Shown here: positions 8,938 through 17,722 of the stretch, piece after piece
Layout: each line of letters begins with the position of its first letter
Numbering within the stretch: position 1 is the stretch's first letter
Assembly: GCA_963674555.1 (NCBI GenBank)
Contig: OY771429.1
Location: forward strand, 434,001-498,000
Direction of reading: 5' to 3'
DNA length: 64,000 nucleotides
From: JBGMEA01 sp963674555
GTDB taxonomy: Bacteria > Bacillota > Clostridia > Eubacteriales > Anaerofustaceae
Notes under the pieces: model-generated
Seen by the model: only the letters and a program-made list of their open reading frames with translations
Databases searched by the model: none
Told to the model about the DNA's origin: nothing
Translations under genes and position numbers: made by a program

Positions 8938-9441
8938 TTAAGCCGATTGTTGTTCTTTGATAGCATTTATAACATATGCGAAATTTGCTATCGATGCGTT
9001 CAAGCTTCCTACTACTTTAGAAAGCAACTCTTCTTTTGTCGGTAATTGTGAGATCTTTTGGATCGATTCCAGATCCGTTACTTTATGATCGATCACTCCA
9101 CCGATGAATCCCAAAGATTTTAACTTCTTTTCTTTTACAAAATCTGCGATCAGTTTCGCCGGAGCTACAGGATCGGTATTGCTAAAAGCAATTGCCGTAG
9201 TTCCTTTAAAGCAATCGATCAAATCTTCGAATCCACACTCTTTAGCAGCAAATCTCAAAAAAGTATTTTTATAGATCTTATAATCCACTTCTGCTTCATT
9301 TGCTTTTACTCTAAGTTGTGTAACGTCTTCCACGTTGATCCCTTTGTAATCTACGATCACAAAAGATTCTGCGTTTTTCATTTTTTCCGCTATTTCGTTA
9401 ACGATCTGTTTCTTTTGTTCCAGAATTGCACCTGATGGCAT
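8938..9441 (-). CDS. rplJ: 50S ribosomal protein L10
   Basis: L10 anchors the L7/L12 dimers to 23S rRNA and, with L12, represses its own operon through the L10 leader. I choose the ATG at 9441 (MPSGAILEQKKQ, 167 residues) over the upstream ATG at 9462, since GGAGGTG lies 7-8 bases before it and homologues start at this point. The N-terminal RNA-binding domain shows VIVDYKGINVEDVTQLR, and the C-terminal helix that binds L12 ends in AYVINAIKEQQSA. Confidence 0.96.
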   Translation of the reverse strand: MPSGAILEQKKQIVNEIAEKMKNAESFVIVDYKGINVEDVTQLRVKANEAEVDYKIYKNTFLRFAAKECGFEDLIDCFKGTTAIAFSNTDPVAPAKLIADFVKEKKLKSLGFIGGVIDHKVTDLESIQKISQLPTKEELLSKVVGSLNASIANFAYVINAIKEQQSA

Positions 9442-9477
9442 CTGAACACCTCCTTCACACAATTTTTCAAAATAAAA

Positions 9478-9580
9478 GACTCTTTACCGCAATAAGGATA
9501 AAGAGCCATAAAATGTCTTCTTCATAACCTCGACAGGATATTTAAACTTTCGCACCTGTTGTCTGCGGTTTATTTATTTC
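9478..9580 (-). ncRNA. Ribosomal protein L10 leader RNA
   Basis: Lies in the gap between rplA and rplJ. On the minus strand it reads CGCAGACAACAGGTGC, then CCTGTCGAGGT, the conserved L10-leader core. An attenuator-like hairpin CTCTTTA / TAAAGAG with a T-rich tail (9479-9507) follows, before the rplJ ribosome site. The L10-L12 complex is known to bind this element and reduce expression of rplJ-rplL. Confidence 0.85.
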
Positions 9581-9605
9581 AATGCAACTTATTGTAACAC
9601 AATTT

Positions 9606-10295
9606 TTATAGCTTTGCAACAGCTATTTTAATGCTCGGGCTCATTGTGCTTGTAATCGCAACACTTTTAAAGTACTGCCCTTTTGCTGCAGCCGGTTTTG
9701 CCTTTCTGACTGCTTCAAGTAATGTCTCAACATTTTCTTTAAGGGCTTCAGGTGTAAAGCTCGCTTTTCCGACGACTACATGCATGATGTTGGATTTATC
9801 CAGTCGATACTCGACTTTCCCGGCTTTCAGGTCGCTTACAGCTTTTTCAACATCCATTGTTACAGAACCTGTTTTAGGATTTGGCATAAGACCTCTGGGA
9901 CCCAATATTTTACCCAAACGTCCTACAACGCCCATCATATCCGGTGTAGCTACGACTGCATCGAATTCCATCCAGTTTTCTTTTTGGATTTTTTCCATCA
10001 TGTCTTCCGCTCCGACATAATCAGCGCCTGCATCTTCAGCTTCTTTGGCTTTATCACCTTTAGCGAAAACCAAGATGCGATTTTCTTTACCTGTGCCGTT
10101 TGGCAAAACGATTGCGCCTCTAACCTGCTGATCAGCATGTCGAGAATCAACGCCTAGACGAATATGCATCTCGATAGTCTCATCAAATTTAGCGGTTGCT
10201 ACTTGTTTAACTAACGCTACTGCTTCATCCATTTCATAATTTTTTGCCGACTCGATCATTTCTTTTTTTGTCGTATAATTCTTACCGTGTTTCAT
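9606..10295 (-). CDS. rplA: 50S ribosomal protein L1
   Basis: L1 forms the mobile stalk at the ribosomal E site, moves deacylated tRNA out, and often represses its own mRNA. The 229-residue length is standard. The family signature is visible at LGPRGLMPNPKTGSVTMDV, along with GRLGKILGP and a KVEYRLDKSNIMHVVVGKASF segment. It lies 63 bases after rplK in the conserved rplK-rplA order. Confidence 0.97.
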   Translation of the reverse strand: MKHGKNYTTKKEMIESAKNYEMDEAVALVKQVATAKFDETIEMHIRLGVDSRHADQQVRGAIVLPNGTGKENRILVFAKGDKAKEAEDAGADYVGAEDMMEKIQKENWMEFDAVVATPDMMGVVGRLGKILGPRGLMPNPKTGSVTMDVEKAVSDLKAGKVEYRLDKSNIMHVVVGKASFTPEALKENVETLLEAVRKAKPAAAKGQYFKSVAITSTMSPSIKIAVAKL

Positions 10296-10358
10296 GTTTT
10301 CTCCTTTGTGGTATATAAGCCTCCCACGTTAACGGCTAATTAATTGATTTAGTCGATA

Positions 10359-10784
10359 TCAGTCAACGACTGTAACACCCATGCTCCTTGCGGTTCCCGC
10401 TATCATACTGACAGCAGATTCCATACTGGTGGCATTTATATCAGGCATTTTAATCGTTGCGATCTCTTCAAGTTGTTTTCTTGTAATTTGACCGACTTTG
10501 AGCACATTCGGTGTTCCCGAACCACTTTCAAGTCCGATCGCTTTTTTGATCAAAACCGCTGCGGGCGGTGTTTTTGTGATAAATGAAAATGTTTGATCTT
10601 GATAAACCGTTATTACCACAGGGATGATCAATCCCGCTTGTTTTTCGGTTTTTGCATTATATTCTTTACAAAACTGCATGATATTTACGCCGTGCTGTCC
10701 GAGCGCCGGTCCTACCGGAGGCGCAGGTGTTGCTTTTCCGGCAGCTATCTGCAATTTTATAATCCCGATTACTTTTTTAGCCAT
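10359..10784 (-). CDS. rplK: 50S ribosomal protein L11
   Basis: L11 sits at the GTPase-associated centre and is needed for stringent factor activation on stalled ribosomes. The 141 residues show KLQIAAGKATPAPPVGPALG with the proline-rich N-terminal motif and the C-terminal RNA-binding end IAGTARSMGVTVVD. It follows nusG with 18 bases between. Both an L11 gene and the long Rel gene are in this window. Confidence 0.97.
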   Translation of the reverse strand: MAKKVIGIIKLQIAAGKATPAPPVGPALGQHGVNIMQFCKEYNAKTEKQAGLIIPVVITVYQDQTFSFITKTPPAAVLIKKAIGLESGSGTPNVLKVGQITRKQLEEIATIKMPDINATSMESAVSMIAGTARSMGVTVVD

Positions 10785-10802
10785 TTGAATCTCTCCTATT
10801 TC

Positions 10803-11327
10803 TTATATCTTCTTCACTTGGACAAAATCCAGTTCAACCGGAGTTGCACGTCCAAACATTGAAATATTTACTTTAACTTTTCTCTTTTCAAGATTGATCT
10901 CTTCTATCAAGCCATCGAATCCTTCGAACGGACCTGAAGTGACGCGGATCTCATCACCCACCTTCAAATCGATAGCAGGTAATTTTTCTTTTATACCTAA
11001 ATTACGCAATTCTTCCTCGGTTAAAGGAACAGGCTTTGAAGCCGGCCCTACAAAACCTGTAACACCCCTTGTATTTCTTACCACATACCACGACTCGTCG
11101 GTCATATACATTTTTACCAATACATACCCCGGGAAGATCTTTTTTGAAACTATCTTTCTAACGCCGCCTTTAGTCTCCTCGACCTCATGCATAGGAACAA
11201 CAACTTCAAGAATAACTTCTTCCATGTTACGACTTTGCACCGTAGCTTCTATATTCGCTTTTACTTTATTTTCATACCCCGAATAAGTATGCGCAACATA
11301 CCAACTGGCGCCGTTCGTTTCATTCAT
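10803..11327 (-). CDS. nusG: Transcription termination/antitermination factor NusG
   Basis: NusG binds RNA polymerase and couples it to ribosomes or pausing signals. The 174-residue protein has the N-terminal NGN domain (ASWYVAHTYSGYENKVKANIE; FPGYVLVKMYMTDESWYVVRNT) and the C-terminal KOW domain (VGDEIRVTSGPFEGFDGLIEEI). It lies 12 bases downstream of secE, the usual secE-nusG pair. Confidence 0.96.
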   Translation of the reverse strand: MNETNGASWYVAHTYSGYENKVKANIEATVQSRNMEEVILEVVVPMHEVEETKGGVRKIVSKKIFPGYVLVKMYMTDESWYVVRNTRGVTGFVGPASKPVPLTEEELRNLGIKEKLPAIDLKVGDEIRVTSGPFEGFDGLIEEINLEKRKVKVNISMFGRATPVELDFVQVKKI

Positions 11328-11339
11328 TCTTTCACTTCC

Positions 11340-11627
11340 TTAAGCAAGGTTATATATCAGATTCGTAAGATAGGAAAAAATCGTATCGAAGAAATATATT
11401 ATAACTGTAAAAATTGCTATAATAAGTGTTACGATACCTGTACTTTTAAGCAACTCTTGTCTTGTAGGCCAACTGACCCTTTTGAGTTCGTTAAAAGCTC
11501 CTATAAAATATTGAACGAGCCCTTTGCCCCATCGGATAAGAAAAAATTGTTTTTTGTTCGTAACTTTCGATGGTGTTTTGCTTTTAGATTTTGATTTGGA
11601 TTTTGTGTTCGTTTTTTTATTTGCCAT
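11340..11627 (-). CDS. secE: Preprotein translocase subunit SecE
   Basis: SecE is the small essential clamp of the SecYEG channel. The 95-residue protein has a lysine/serine-rich N-terminus, the conserved amphipathic segment FNELKRVSWPTRQELLKST and one transmembrane helix at about residues 67-90. The single-helix form is usual in Firmicutes. It lies between rpmG and nusG. Confidence 0.95.
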   Translation of the reverse strand: MANKKTNTKSKSKSKSKTPSKVTNKKQFFLIRWGKGLVQYFIGAFNELKRVSWPTRQELLKSTGIVTLIIAIFTVIIYFFDTIFSYLTNLIYNLA

Positions 11628-11654
11628 GTCCTACCTCCGTTTCCGCAAAAGCGG

Positions 11655-11804
11655 CTATTTCGTTTCTTTATGAAGCGTATGTGTTTTGCAGAACTTGCAG
11701 TATTTTTTAATTTCCATTCGCTCTTTAGGCTTGTCTTTATTCTTCATTGTATCATAGTTTCTTTGTTTGCATTCCGTGCATTCAAGCGTAACTTTTACTC
11801 TCAT
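11655..11804 (-). CDS. rpmG: 50S ribosomal protein L33
   Basis: Hand-translated, 49 residues, beginning MRVKVTLECTECKQRNYDTM and ending KKYCKFCKTHTLHKETK. Two CxxC pairs make the zinc-binding (C+) form of L33. The ATG is preceded by AAGGGTG. It heads the rpmG-secE-nusG-rplKA-rplJL run on the minus strand, the usual Firmicutes order. Confidence 0.96.
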   Translation of the reverse strand: MRVKVTLECTECKQRNYDTMKNKDKPKERMEIKKYCKFCKTHTLHKETK

Positions 11805-11889
11805 TGTTTCACACCCTTATTGCTAATTTTGATTGGAGTATACATCAATTTTCTTCACGAAAAAAAGGCCTCTCCGCCTCAATACCAAT

Positions 11890-11917
11890 ATTATATCACT
11901 TTATTTCCAAAATGCAA
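11890..11917 (-). promoter_or_regulatory. Promoter of the rpmG-secE-nusG-rplKA-rplJL run
   Basis: Minus-strand -35 TTGCAT, 16-base spacer, -10 TATAAT. The predicted start gives an rpmG leader of about 80 bases. Confidence 0.7.
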
Positions 11918-11999
11918 CTGTTTTTCTTTTTTTATTGATTAATATTTGGGATTGCTATACTATTAAAAGCATAATGACTTCAAGAACAAAGGAGCCTGC

Positions 12000-12881
12000 A
12001 TGAAAAACAAATTATTCCGATCGAGCTTTGGCAGATCTTTCTACTGTTTTCTTCCTTTATTGATTTACTTGGGCATCGTTTTTGTTGTACAAACAGTATT
12101 TGTAAATATATTTGTAGTGCAATATATAAAAGAGCATCCTTCGTTTGAATTAAACGCGGCCAATTTCGATGGACTTCAAGACACTGTTTATGATTGGCTT
12201 CTTAGTGTCAATGCATTTGTATTGATCGCTGTAGCGATCGTAACTATAATTGTATTGGGGCTTATGTTTATTCGGAGAGAATACAAAGCATTTGATAAAA
12301 GATATCAAAGTAAGTTAACCGTTAAGGATTTATTTGCGACCATCTCACTTAGCCTAGGCTTTTATATGGCGCTAACGATCATATTGATCATTTTACAAAG
12401 CATATTTGATATGCGAGATATATTTTCACAATATAATGATACGACTTCGATCTTTTTTCAAGGTGACCTTCTGGTGGTCATACTCGCTGTAGGGATATTA
12501 ACACCGATCAGCGAAGAAATTATATTGCGAGGTTTGTTTTTTAACCGATTACGCTTATTAATGAAACCTCGCCAAGCCGTTTTCTTATCCGCACTTATAT
12601 TCGGGATGATGCATTTCACCGGTTCTCTTATCCAAATCAGCTATGCTTTTATTTTAGGTTATATGTTGGCATATGCATATTTTAAATATGAAAATATACT
12701 GATACCGATTATCATACACGTAACATTCAACATGACAAATTTCCTATTCCAATTAGAGATCATTGAACGATACGCTCAAACGACTTGGTTCAATCTGGGG
12801 TATTACATTATATGTATGTTACTTGTTTTCTACGGGATCAAGTATCTTGTTTCAAAAGAAAAACCCGCTCTTCTTTCATAA
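12000..12881 (+). CDS. CPBP-family intramembrane glutamic endopeptidase
   Basis: CPBP (CAAX protease and bacteriocin-processing) proteins are membrane proteases; bacterial roles include bacteriocin immunity and membrane protein processing, and the substrate here is unknown. The 293-residue protein has about seven hydrophobic segments and all three family motifs: EEIILRGLFFNRL (catalytic glutamates, near residue 175), FGMMHFTG and HVTFNMTNF. An AAAGGAG ribosome site precedes the ATG, and an extended -10 TGcTATACT lies at 11953-11961. It diverges from the rpmG promoter. Confidence 0.9.
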   Translation: MKNKLFRSSFGRSFYCFLPLLIYLGIVFVVQTVFVNIFVVQYIKEHPSFELNAANFDGLQDTVYDWLLSVNAFVLIAVAIVTIIVLGLMFIRREYKAFDKRYQSKLTVKDLFATISLSLGFYMALTIILIILQSIFDMRDIFSQYNDTTSIFFQGDLLVVILAVGILTPISEEIILRGLFFNRLRLLMKPRQAVFLSALIFGMMHFTGSLIQISYAFILGYMLAYAYFKYENILIPIIIHVTFNMTNFLFQLEIIERYAQTTWFNLGYYIICMLLVFYGIKYLVSKEKPALLS

Positions 12882-13072
12882 AATTGACAAACTATTACTC
12901 ATTCAATTCATATCTACAATAAATAATATCATTTATTGATATATTTGCATATCATGCGAAGCATTATTTTCTTGCATAAACGGATTATTTCACATATGAT
13001 ATAATTAATAATAACACATTAATTTACACGAATAATTTTTAGATATATCATAACAGAAAGGCGGTGTGGTAA

Positions 13073-15217
13073 TTGGTATCGATAGACGATGTAAAAAAAC
13101 TATTATTGGCATATAATCCCTCAGCAGATATCAAGCTGCTGGAAAAAGCATATCAATTCGCCGACATCGCACATCGCAAACAAAAACGGTTAAGCGGAGA
13201 GGCTTACATTACACATCCGATAGAGATCGCATACATCTTGACAGAATTACGTATGGATATGCAAACGATCATTGCAGGATTATTACACGACGTGATCGAA
13301 GACACTGAATATTCCTATAAAGATATTAAAACAACATTCGGAGATGAAATTGCCGAATTAGTCGACGGCGTAACAAAAATCACGCAATTGGAATATGCGA
13401 ATAAAGAAGACCAACAAGCAGAATCTTTCAGAAAAATGTTTATTGCTATGGCGAATGATATTCGCGTCATCATCATAAAATTAGCGGACCGTCTTCACAA
13501 TATGAGAACTTTATCCGCAATGCCGAAAAGTAAACAGATCGAAAAATCGAACGAAACTTTAGATGTTTATGCTCCGATCGCACATCGTCTGGGGATATTC
13601 AGGATAAAATGGGAATTCGAGGATCTGGCTTTAAGGTATCTGGAACCTGAAAAATATTATGATTTAGTCGAACGCGTCGCTCAAAAACGTCAAGAACGCG
13701 AATCTTTTATTCAAGACGTTATCGAAATACTCAGCAATAAACTATCGGACGAAGGCATTAAATCCGAGATCAAAGGACGTCCAAAGCATTTTTACAGTAT
13801 ATATAAAAAAATGGAAAGCGGAAAGAATTTTAACGAGATTTATGATTTGACCGCTATTCGTGTTTTAGTGGACACTGTCAATGATTGTTATGCTGCTTTA
13901 GGTTGGGTGCATACATTGTGGAAACCGATACCCGGGAGGATCAAAGATTATATCGCTATGCCTAAGCCGAATATGTATCAATCATTGCATACTACCGTTA
14001 TCGGACCGGGCGGAACACCGTTCGAGATCCAGATCAGAACAAATGAGATGCATCGTATCGCTGAATACGGGATCGCAGCGCATTGGAAATATAAAGAAGG
14101 CAAACAAGGATCGGATGAATTGGGTGAAAAACTTCGCTGGCTCTGGGAAATAAAAGAGCTCGGACAAGAAGTGGAAGATTCCGATGAGTTCATGGATGCC
14201 GTTAAAAAAGATTTATATACAGATGAAGTTTTTGTATTCACGCCAAAAGGAAAAGTGATCGAGCTGCCTATGGGTGCCTGCCCAATCGATTTTGCTTACC
14301 GCATCCACTCAGATATCGGAAACAGTTGTGTCGGTGCGAAGATCAACGGTAAGATGGTCCCGATCAACTATAAACTTCAGACCGGTGATATTGTCGAAGT
14401 CATTACAAGTCCGACTTCAAAAGGTCCAAGCAGAGATTGGCTGAAAGTTGTTGTCAGTTCCCATGCGAAAAACAAGATCCGCAGTTATTTCCGAAAGGCC
14501 GACAAAGAAGAAAATATTATCAAAGGCAAAGAATTGCTTGAAAGAGAAATCAAGAACGCTAAACTTGAACTTAATGACATTATCAACAGTAAATACCAAG
14601 AATTCATTTTAAAACGGTTTAATCTCAATGCCTGGGATGATTTGTACTCCGCGATAGGATACGGCGGAATAAAACCGGGATATATGATACAACGGGTAAA
14701 AGAACATTTTAAAGAAGATTTTCCCGAACCCGAAGTCATGCCTGTATTTTCGACTCCGAAAGAAGCCAATAAAGGCAAGGCCGTTAAAGTACAAGGACAT
14801 AATGATTTAGCTACAAAATTCGCCAGATGCTGCATGCCCGTACCGGGAGACAAGATCATTGGTTACATCACCCGAGGTAGAGGGATATCGATCCATCGAG
14901 CGGATTGCATCAACATAAAGAATACGATCGATACCGATAGATTGATCGAAGTAGACTGGATGCAGGAACGCGCAAATCATGAGCGGTTCTCGACAGAGAT
15001 CATCATCAAAGCCGCTGACAGAAAAGGACTCGTTAGTGATATCAGTACGATCATAAGCAATGAAGGAGTCAGTATCACAGGATTGACCGTCAAGACCCAT
15101 AAAGACGGCACCGCGTATATGAGTATGAATGTCTTTATAAAAGATACGAAACAAGTCGATCAAATACTCGGAAAGGTATCGGTTATCCCGGGTATCACAT
15201 CGGTATATCGCATATAG
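13073..15217 (+). CDS. rel: Bifunctional (p)ppGpp synthetase/hydrolase Rel (RelA/SpoT family)
   Basis: Makes and degrades the alarmone (p)ppGpp in the stringent response. The 714-residue protein has the HD hydrolase domain (HRKQKRLSGEAYITHPIEIA; LLHDVIEDTEYSY; LADRLHNMRTL), the synthetase domain (IKGRPKHFYSIYKKM; PKPNMYQSLHTTVIGP), then TGS (VFVFTPKGKVIELP), a conserved-cysteine region (FARCCMPVPGDKI) and the C-terminal ACT domain. The hydrolase motif is intact, so it is likely bifunctional. Start is TTG at 13073 with AAAGGCGGTG upstream. An extended -10 TGaTATAAT is at 12998-13005. Confidence 0.95.
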   Translation: MVSIDDVKKLLLAYNPSADIKLLEKAYQFADIAHRKQKRLSGEAYITHPIEIAYILTELRMDMQTIIAGLLHDVIEDTEYSYKDIKTTFGDEIAELVDGVTKITQLEYANKEDQQAESFRKMFIAMANDIRVIIIKLADRLHNMRTLSAMPKSKQIEKSNETLDVYAPIAHRLGIFRIKWEFEDLALRYLEPEKYYDLVERVAQKRQERESFIQDVIEILSNKLSDEGIKSEIKGRPKHFYSIYKKMESGKNFNEIYDLTAIRVLVDTVNDCYAALGWVHTLWKPIPGRIKDYIAMPKPNMYQSLHTTVIGPGGTPFEIQIRTNEMHRIAEYGIAAHWKYKEGKQGSDELGEKLRWLWEIKELGQEVEDSDEFMDAVKKDLYTDEVFVFTPKGKVIELPMGACPIDFAYRIHSDIGNSCVGAKINGKMVPINYKLQTGDIVEVITSPTSKGPSRDWLKVVVSSHAKNKIRSYFRKADKEENIIKGKELLEREIKNAKLELNDIINSKYQEFILKRFNLNAWDDLYSAIGYGGIKPGYMIQRVKEHFKEDFPEPEVMPVFSTPKEANKGKAVKVQGHNDLATKFARCCMPVPGDKIIGYITRGRGISIHRADCINIKNTIDTDRLIEVDWMQERANHERFSTEIIIKAADRKGLVSDISTIISNEGVSITGLTVKTHKDGTAYMSMNVFIKDTKQVDQILGKVSVIPGITSVYRI

Positions 15218-15229
15218 GAGGAAATGAAG

Positions 15230-15766
15230 ATGAATAAAGCCTATGTCATCGTTGACATGAGCAATGATTTTGTCCATGACGAGGGATCACTGACTGCAGA
15301 CCTACCCGCGCAAAACGCGGTAGATCCGATTTTAAAAAGACTTGAGCAATTTAATAATAATAATGAGCTGATCGTATTTGCAATGGACAGTCATGAACCC
15401 GATGACGATCATTTCCTTTTATGGACACCGCATAATGTCAAAGGCACTTGGGGCGCTGAATTGTACGGCGAACTGAATAAATGGTACCAAGATCATAAAG
15501 AAAATGACAATGTCCTTTTCTTAGGCAAAAGCGAGTACGATGCCTTTTATAGAACCAACTTATCTGACATACTGAAAGAACATGATGTCGATACGGTATA
15601 TATTGCAGGTGTCTGTACGGATATCTGTGTATTCCATACAGCATACGGCGCATACAAAGCAGGATTTAAAACCGTTGTCGATCATAATGAATGCGCTACG
15701 TTTACCGATAATCACGAAATTTTCTTAAAACAGATGGAACTGATTTATAAAACCGATATCATTTAA
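15230..15766 (+). CDS. Isochorismatase-fold cysteine hydrolase (nicotinamidase-like)
   Basis: A 178-residue member of the isochorismatase/nicotinamidase fold. The catalytic triad candidates are visible: aspartate in VIVDMSNDFV near the N-terminus, a lysine in FLGKSEYDAF and the nucleophilic cysteine in AGVCTDICVFHTAYGA. The D..H pattern MDSHEPDDDHF is like that of nicotinamidases, which convert nicotinamide to nicotinate for NAD salvage. I choose the ATG at 15230 because AGGAGG is then 8-9 bases upstream; an in-frame ATG at 15224 is too close. It is cotranscribed with rel. Confidence 0.85.
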   Translation: MNKAYVIVDMSNDFVHDEGSLTADLPAQNAVDPILKRLEQFNNNNELIVFAMDSHEPDDDHFLLWTPHNVKGTWGAELYGELNKWYQDHKENDNVLFLGKSEYDAFYRTNLSDILKEHDVDTVYIAGVCTDICVFHTAYGAYKAGFKTVVDHNECATFTDNHEIFLKQMELIYKTDII

Positions 15767-15781
15767 AATTCTTACAAAAAT

Positions 15782-15812
15782 AGCACTGTCTATTTAAGAC
15801 AGTGCTGTTTTA
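15782..15812. terminator. Bidirectional terminator between the cysteine hydrolase gene and msrAB
   Basis: AGCACTGTC / GACAGTGCT hairpin with a T run on the plus side and an A run on the other, serving the two convergent genes. Confidence 0.8.
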
Positions 15813-15813
15813 T

Positions 15814-16812
15814 TTATTGAACTAAATCCATCAATTCCCCATACCCTTCTTTCTCCATATCCTCGTACGGCACAAAGCGTAACGCAGCGCTGTTGATGCA
15901 ATAACGTAATCCTCCTTTGTCTTTCGGACCGTCCTTAAACACATGTCCCAAATGCGCATCTCCAGCGCGGCTTCTAACTTCGGTACGCATCCGAAGCAAG
16001 CTGAAGTCTTTTTTCTCTTTTATTACATCTTCTTCGATCGGCTTAGTAAAACTCGGCCAACCGCATCCCGAATCAAACTTATCCGACGATACGAATAGCG
16101 GTTCCCCCGTTGTAATATCGACGTACAATCCTTTTCGGTGATCATTCCAAAATTCGTTATCAAACGGCATTTCCGTATCGCTTTGTTGTGTTACCGAGTA
16201 TTGCAACGGTGTCAATTTTTCTTTTAATTCTTCTTCAGGAGGCTTTTGATAGCCTTTGGAAGGAGAGTTTTGTTGTTCCGATAAAGAGGAAAAATCAACG
16301 TGACAATAGCCGTTTGGATTCTTCTCCAAATATTTTTGATGGTATTCTTCGGCAGGATAATAATGGACAAGCTCAGTTACTTCAGTCACAATCGGTTTTT
16401 TATACTTCGTTTGTTCATTTGCAATAACCTCTTGGATGATCGAAAGATCACTTTCATCTCTGTAATAGATACCTGTTCTATATTGCTTTCCTCTGTCATT
16501 GCCTTGACGATTCATAAGCGTTGGGTCGATGATCTTGAAAAAATATTCGAGCAATGTCTTTAAACTCACTCTTTCGGGATCATAACGTATATGTACCGTT
16601 TCGGCATGTCCCGTTTTTGGTATGTCATGATAAGTGGGATCTTCCGTCTTACCGTTTGCGTAACCAACCGAAGTTTCGGCAACACCGAATATACGCGCGA
16701 AATAAGCTTCCGTTCCCCAGAAACACCCTCCAGCGAGCCAAATATCGTGAAGTTTTTCTTTATCGAATTCGATCCCTTTATTGGGATTATCAGGCAAAGA
16801 GTTTAGCATCAT
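15814..16812 (-). CDS. msrAB: Fused peptide-methionine sulfoxide reductase MsrA-MsrB
   Basis: Repairs both S- and R-epimers of oxidised methionine. The MsrA half (about residues 22-190) has the catalytic cysteine C30 in AGGCFWG. The MsrB half (about 205-332) has the zinc-type motif SGCGWPSF, RSRAGDAHLGHVF and the catalytic cysteine C305 in RYCINSAALRF. 332 residues is normal for the A-B fusion. It has its own promoter, and a 670-base gap separates it from the dodecin-heliorhodopsin genes on the other strand. No thioredoxin gene is adjacent. It suggests the cell meets oxidants. Confidence 0.96.
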   Translation of the reverse strand: MMLNSLPDNPNKGIEFDKEKLHDIWLAGGCFWGTEAYFARIFGVAETSVGYANGKTEDPTYHDIPKTGHAETVHIRYDPERVSLKTLLEYFFKIIDPTLMNRQGNDRGKQYRTGIYYRDESDLSIIQEVIANEQTKYKKPIVTEVTELVHYYPAEEYHQKYLEKNPNGYCHVDFSSLSEQQNSPSKGYQKPPEEELKEKLTPLQYSVTQQSDTEMPFDNEFWNDHRKGLYVDITTGEPLFVSSDKFDSGCGWPSFTKPIEEDVIKEKKDFSLLRMRTEVRSRAGDAHLGHVFKDGPKDKGGLRYCINSAALRFVPYEDMEKEGYGELMDLVQ

Positions 16813-16876
16813 TACGATACCTCCTAACTGTAAAAAAACAAATAATTGTTAAATCCTATCTTCACACTTTAAAATA

Positions 16877-16905
16877 ATTATACTCTTGTACTAAAAAATA
16901 ACCAA
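16877..16905 (-). promoter_or_regulatory. Promoter of msrAB
   Basis: Minus-strand -35 TTGGTT, 17-base spacer, -10 TATAAT, about 65 bases before the msrAB start. Confidence 0.6.
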
Positions 16906-17070
16906 GATATACGATCGCAAATTAGATATATGAACCATAAATGATCAATTTTATATCTACTTAAAGACAAATTGCTGATACTTATACTTCTGATAAACTA
17001 CAGTTTATAATATACGGAATGTTTAAAACCTCTCTGAAATTTCCAGAAAAGTTTTAATTAAGGAAGAGAA

Positions 17071-17193
17071 ATGAAAAGAGTATTTCTTTTTTGGGTCGAT
17101 ATACATTACATATTGTCTAGTTCAAAAAATGTTAAACAAAAACATTTAATATATTTTTTATTTACTGAGGTGAGGTACACTGTTATAGGTTGA
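17071..17193 (+). CDS. Possible small protein, unidentified (40 aa)
   Basis: A short frame starting MKRVFLFWVDIHYIL with AAGGAAG 4-5 bases before the ATG. Hydrophobic N-terminal half, mixed C-terminal half, no recognised family. The ribosome site is the only support; the frame could be chance in A/T-rich DNA. Confidence 0.25.
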   Translation: MKRVFLFWVDIHYILSSSKNVKQKHLIYFLFTEVRYTVIG

Positions 17194-17217
17194 TCGTTTT
17201 TTACTCTTACTTCACCT
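17168..17217. repeat. Inverted repeat with a 10-base-pair stem
   Basis: AGGTGAGGTA pairs with TACTTCACCT (one G-T wobble) across a 30-base loop containing a T run. It overlaps the end of the possible 40-residue frame and lies about 200 bases before the dodecin promoter. Confidence 0.5.
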
Positions 17218-17423
17218 TGTAAATAAATATAATTGAGTAGTGTGTATAAGTTATGTTTTTCAGTTTATTATTTTCTGAACTTACAGTGATACTTCTATGA
17301 AAATCAAAATTATATTTTATTGATAAAGCGTATTAAATTATCGGCGAATTCTAATTACTTGGTCGGAATTTTATCAATCAACAACAAAGATTAAGCGACA
17401 ATGCTAACAGATATTGATCTGAC

Positions 17424-17452
17424 TTGATTTTTGAGTATGTATGTGATATATT
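17424..17452 (+). promoter_or_regulatory. Promoter of the dodecin-heliorhodopsin operon
   Basis: -35 TTGATT (17424-17429), 17-base spacer, -10 TATATT (17447-17452), giving a leader of about 26 bases before the dodecin ATG. This is a plain vegetative-type promoter with no obvious operator. Confidence 0.65.
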
Positions 17453-17484
17453 CAATTTATAAAAGATCTTGAAAGGAGTATATT

Positions 17485-17685
17485 ATGTCAGTTGTAAAAG
17501 TAATTGAGATTCTAGCGGAATCCACTGAAAGTTGGGAGGCAGCTACACAAGATGCTGTAAATGAAGCTGCGAAGACTGTCGAAGATATACAAACCGTATA
17601 TCTTGAAAGCTTTCAAGCAGTTGTAGAAAACAATAAAATTGCCAGATACCGCGTCGATGCGAAAATTTCATTTCTGGTACACTAA
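17485..17685 (+). CDS. Dodecin family protein
   Basis: Dodecins are tiny proteins that assemble into hollow dodecamers and usually store or quench flavins. The 66 residues match the family in length and layout: strand SVVKVIEILAES, helix SWEAATQDAVNEAAKTV, then two strands ending YRVDAKISFLVH. Aligned by eye with flavin-binding dodecins, the stacking tryptophan is replaced (about T37, in IQTVYLES), so flavin binding is uncertain. GAAAGGAG precedes the ATG. It is 37 bases upstream of the heliorhodopsin gene with no terminator between, so the two are probably one transcript. Confidence 0.9.
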   Translation: MSVVKVIEILAESTESWEAATQDAVNEAAKTVEDIQTVYLESFQAVVENNKIARYRVDAKISFLVH

Positions 17686-17722
17686 ACGCACAACACAACT
17701 TTGAAAATAGTAGGAGCAAGAG

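Larger units (their letters stand above)
16906..17423. other. Gene-poor spacer between msrAB and the dodecin operon
   Basis: Very A/T-rich, with no long frame on either strand. Two things stand out and are listed separately: a 40-codon frame with a good ribosome site and a 10-base-pair inverted repeat. Nothing else could be supported. Confidence 0.6.

Noticed and set aside
11868..11885. Terminator or attenuator in the rpmG leader
   Set aside because: There is a T run after AGGC..GCCT, but the stem is only 4 base pairs.
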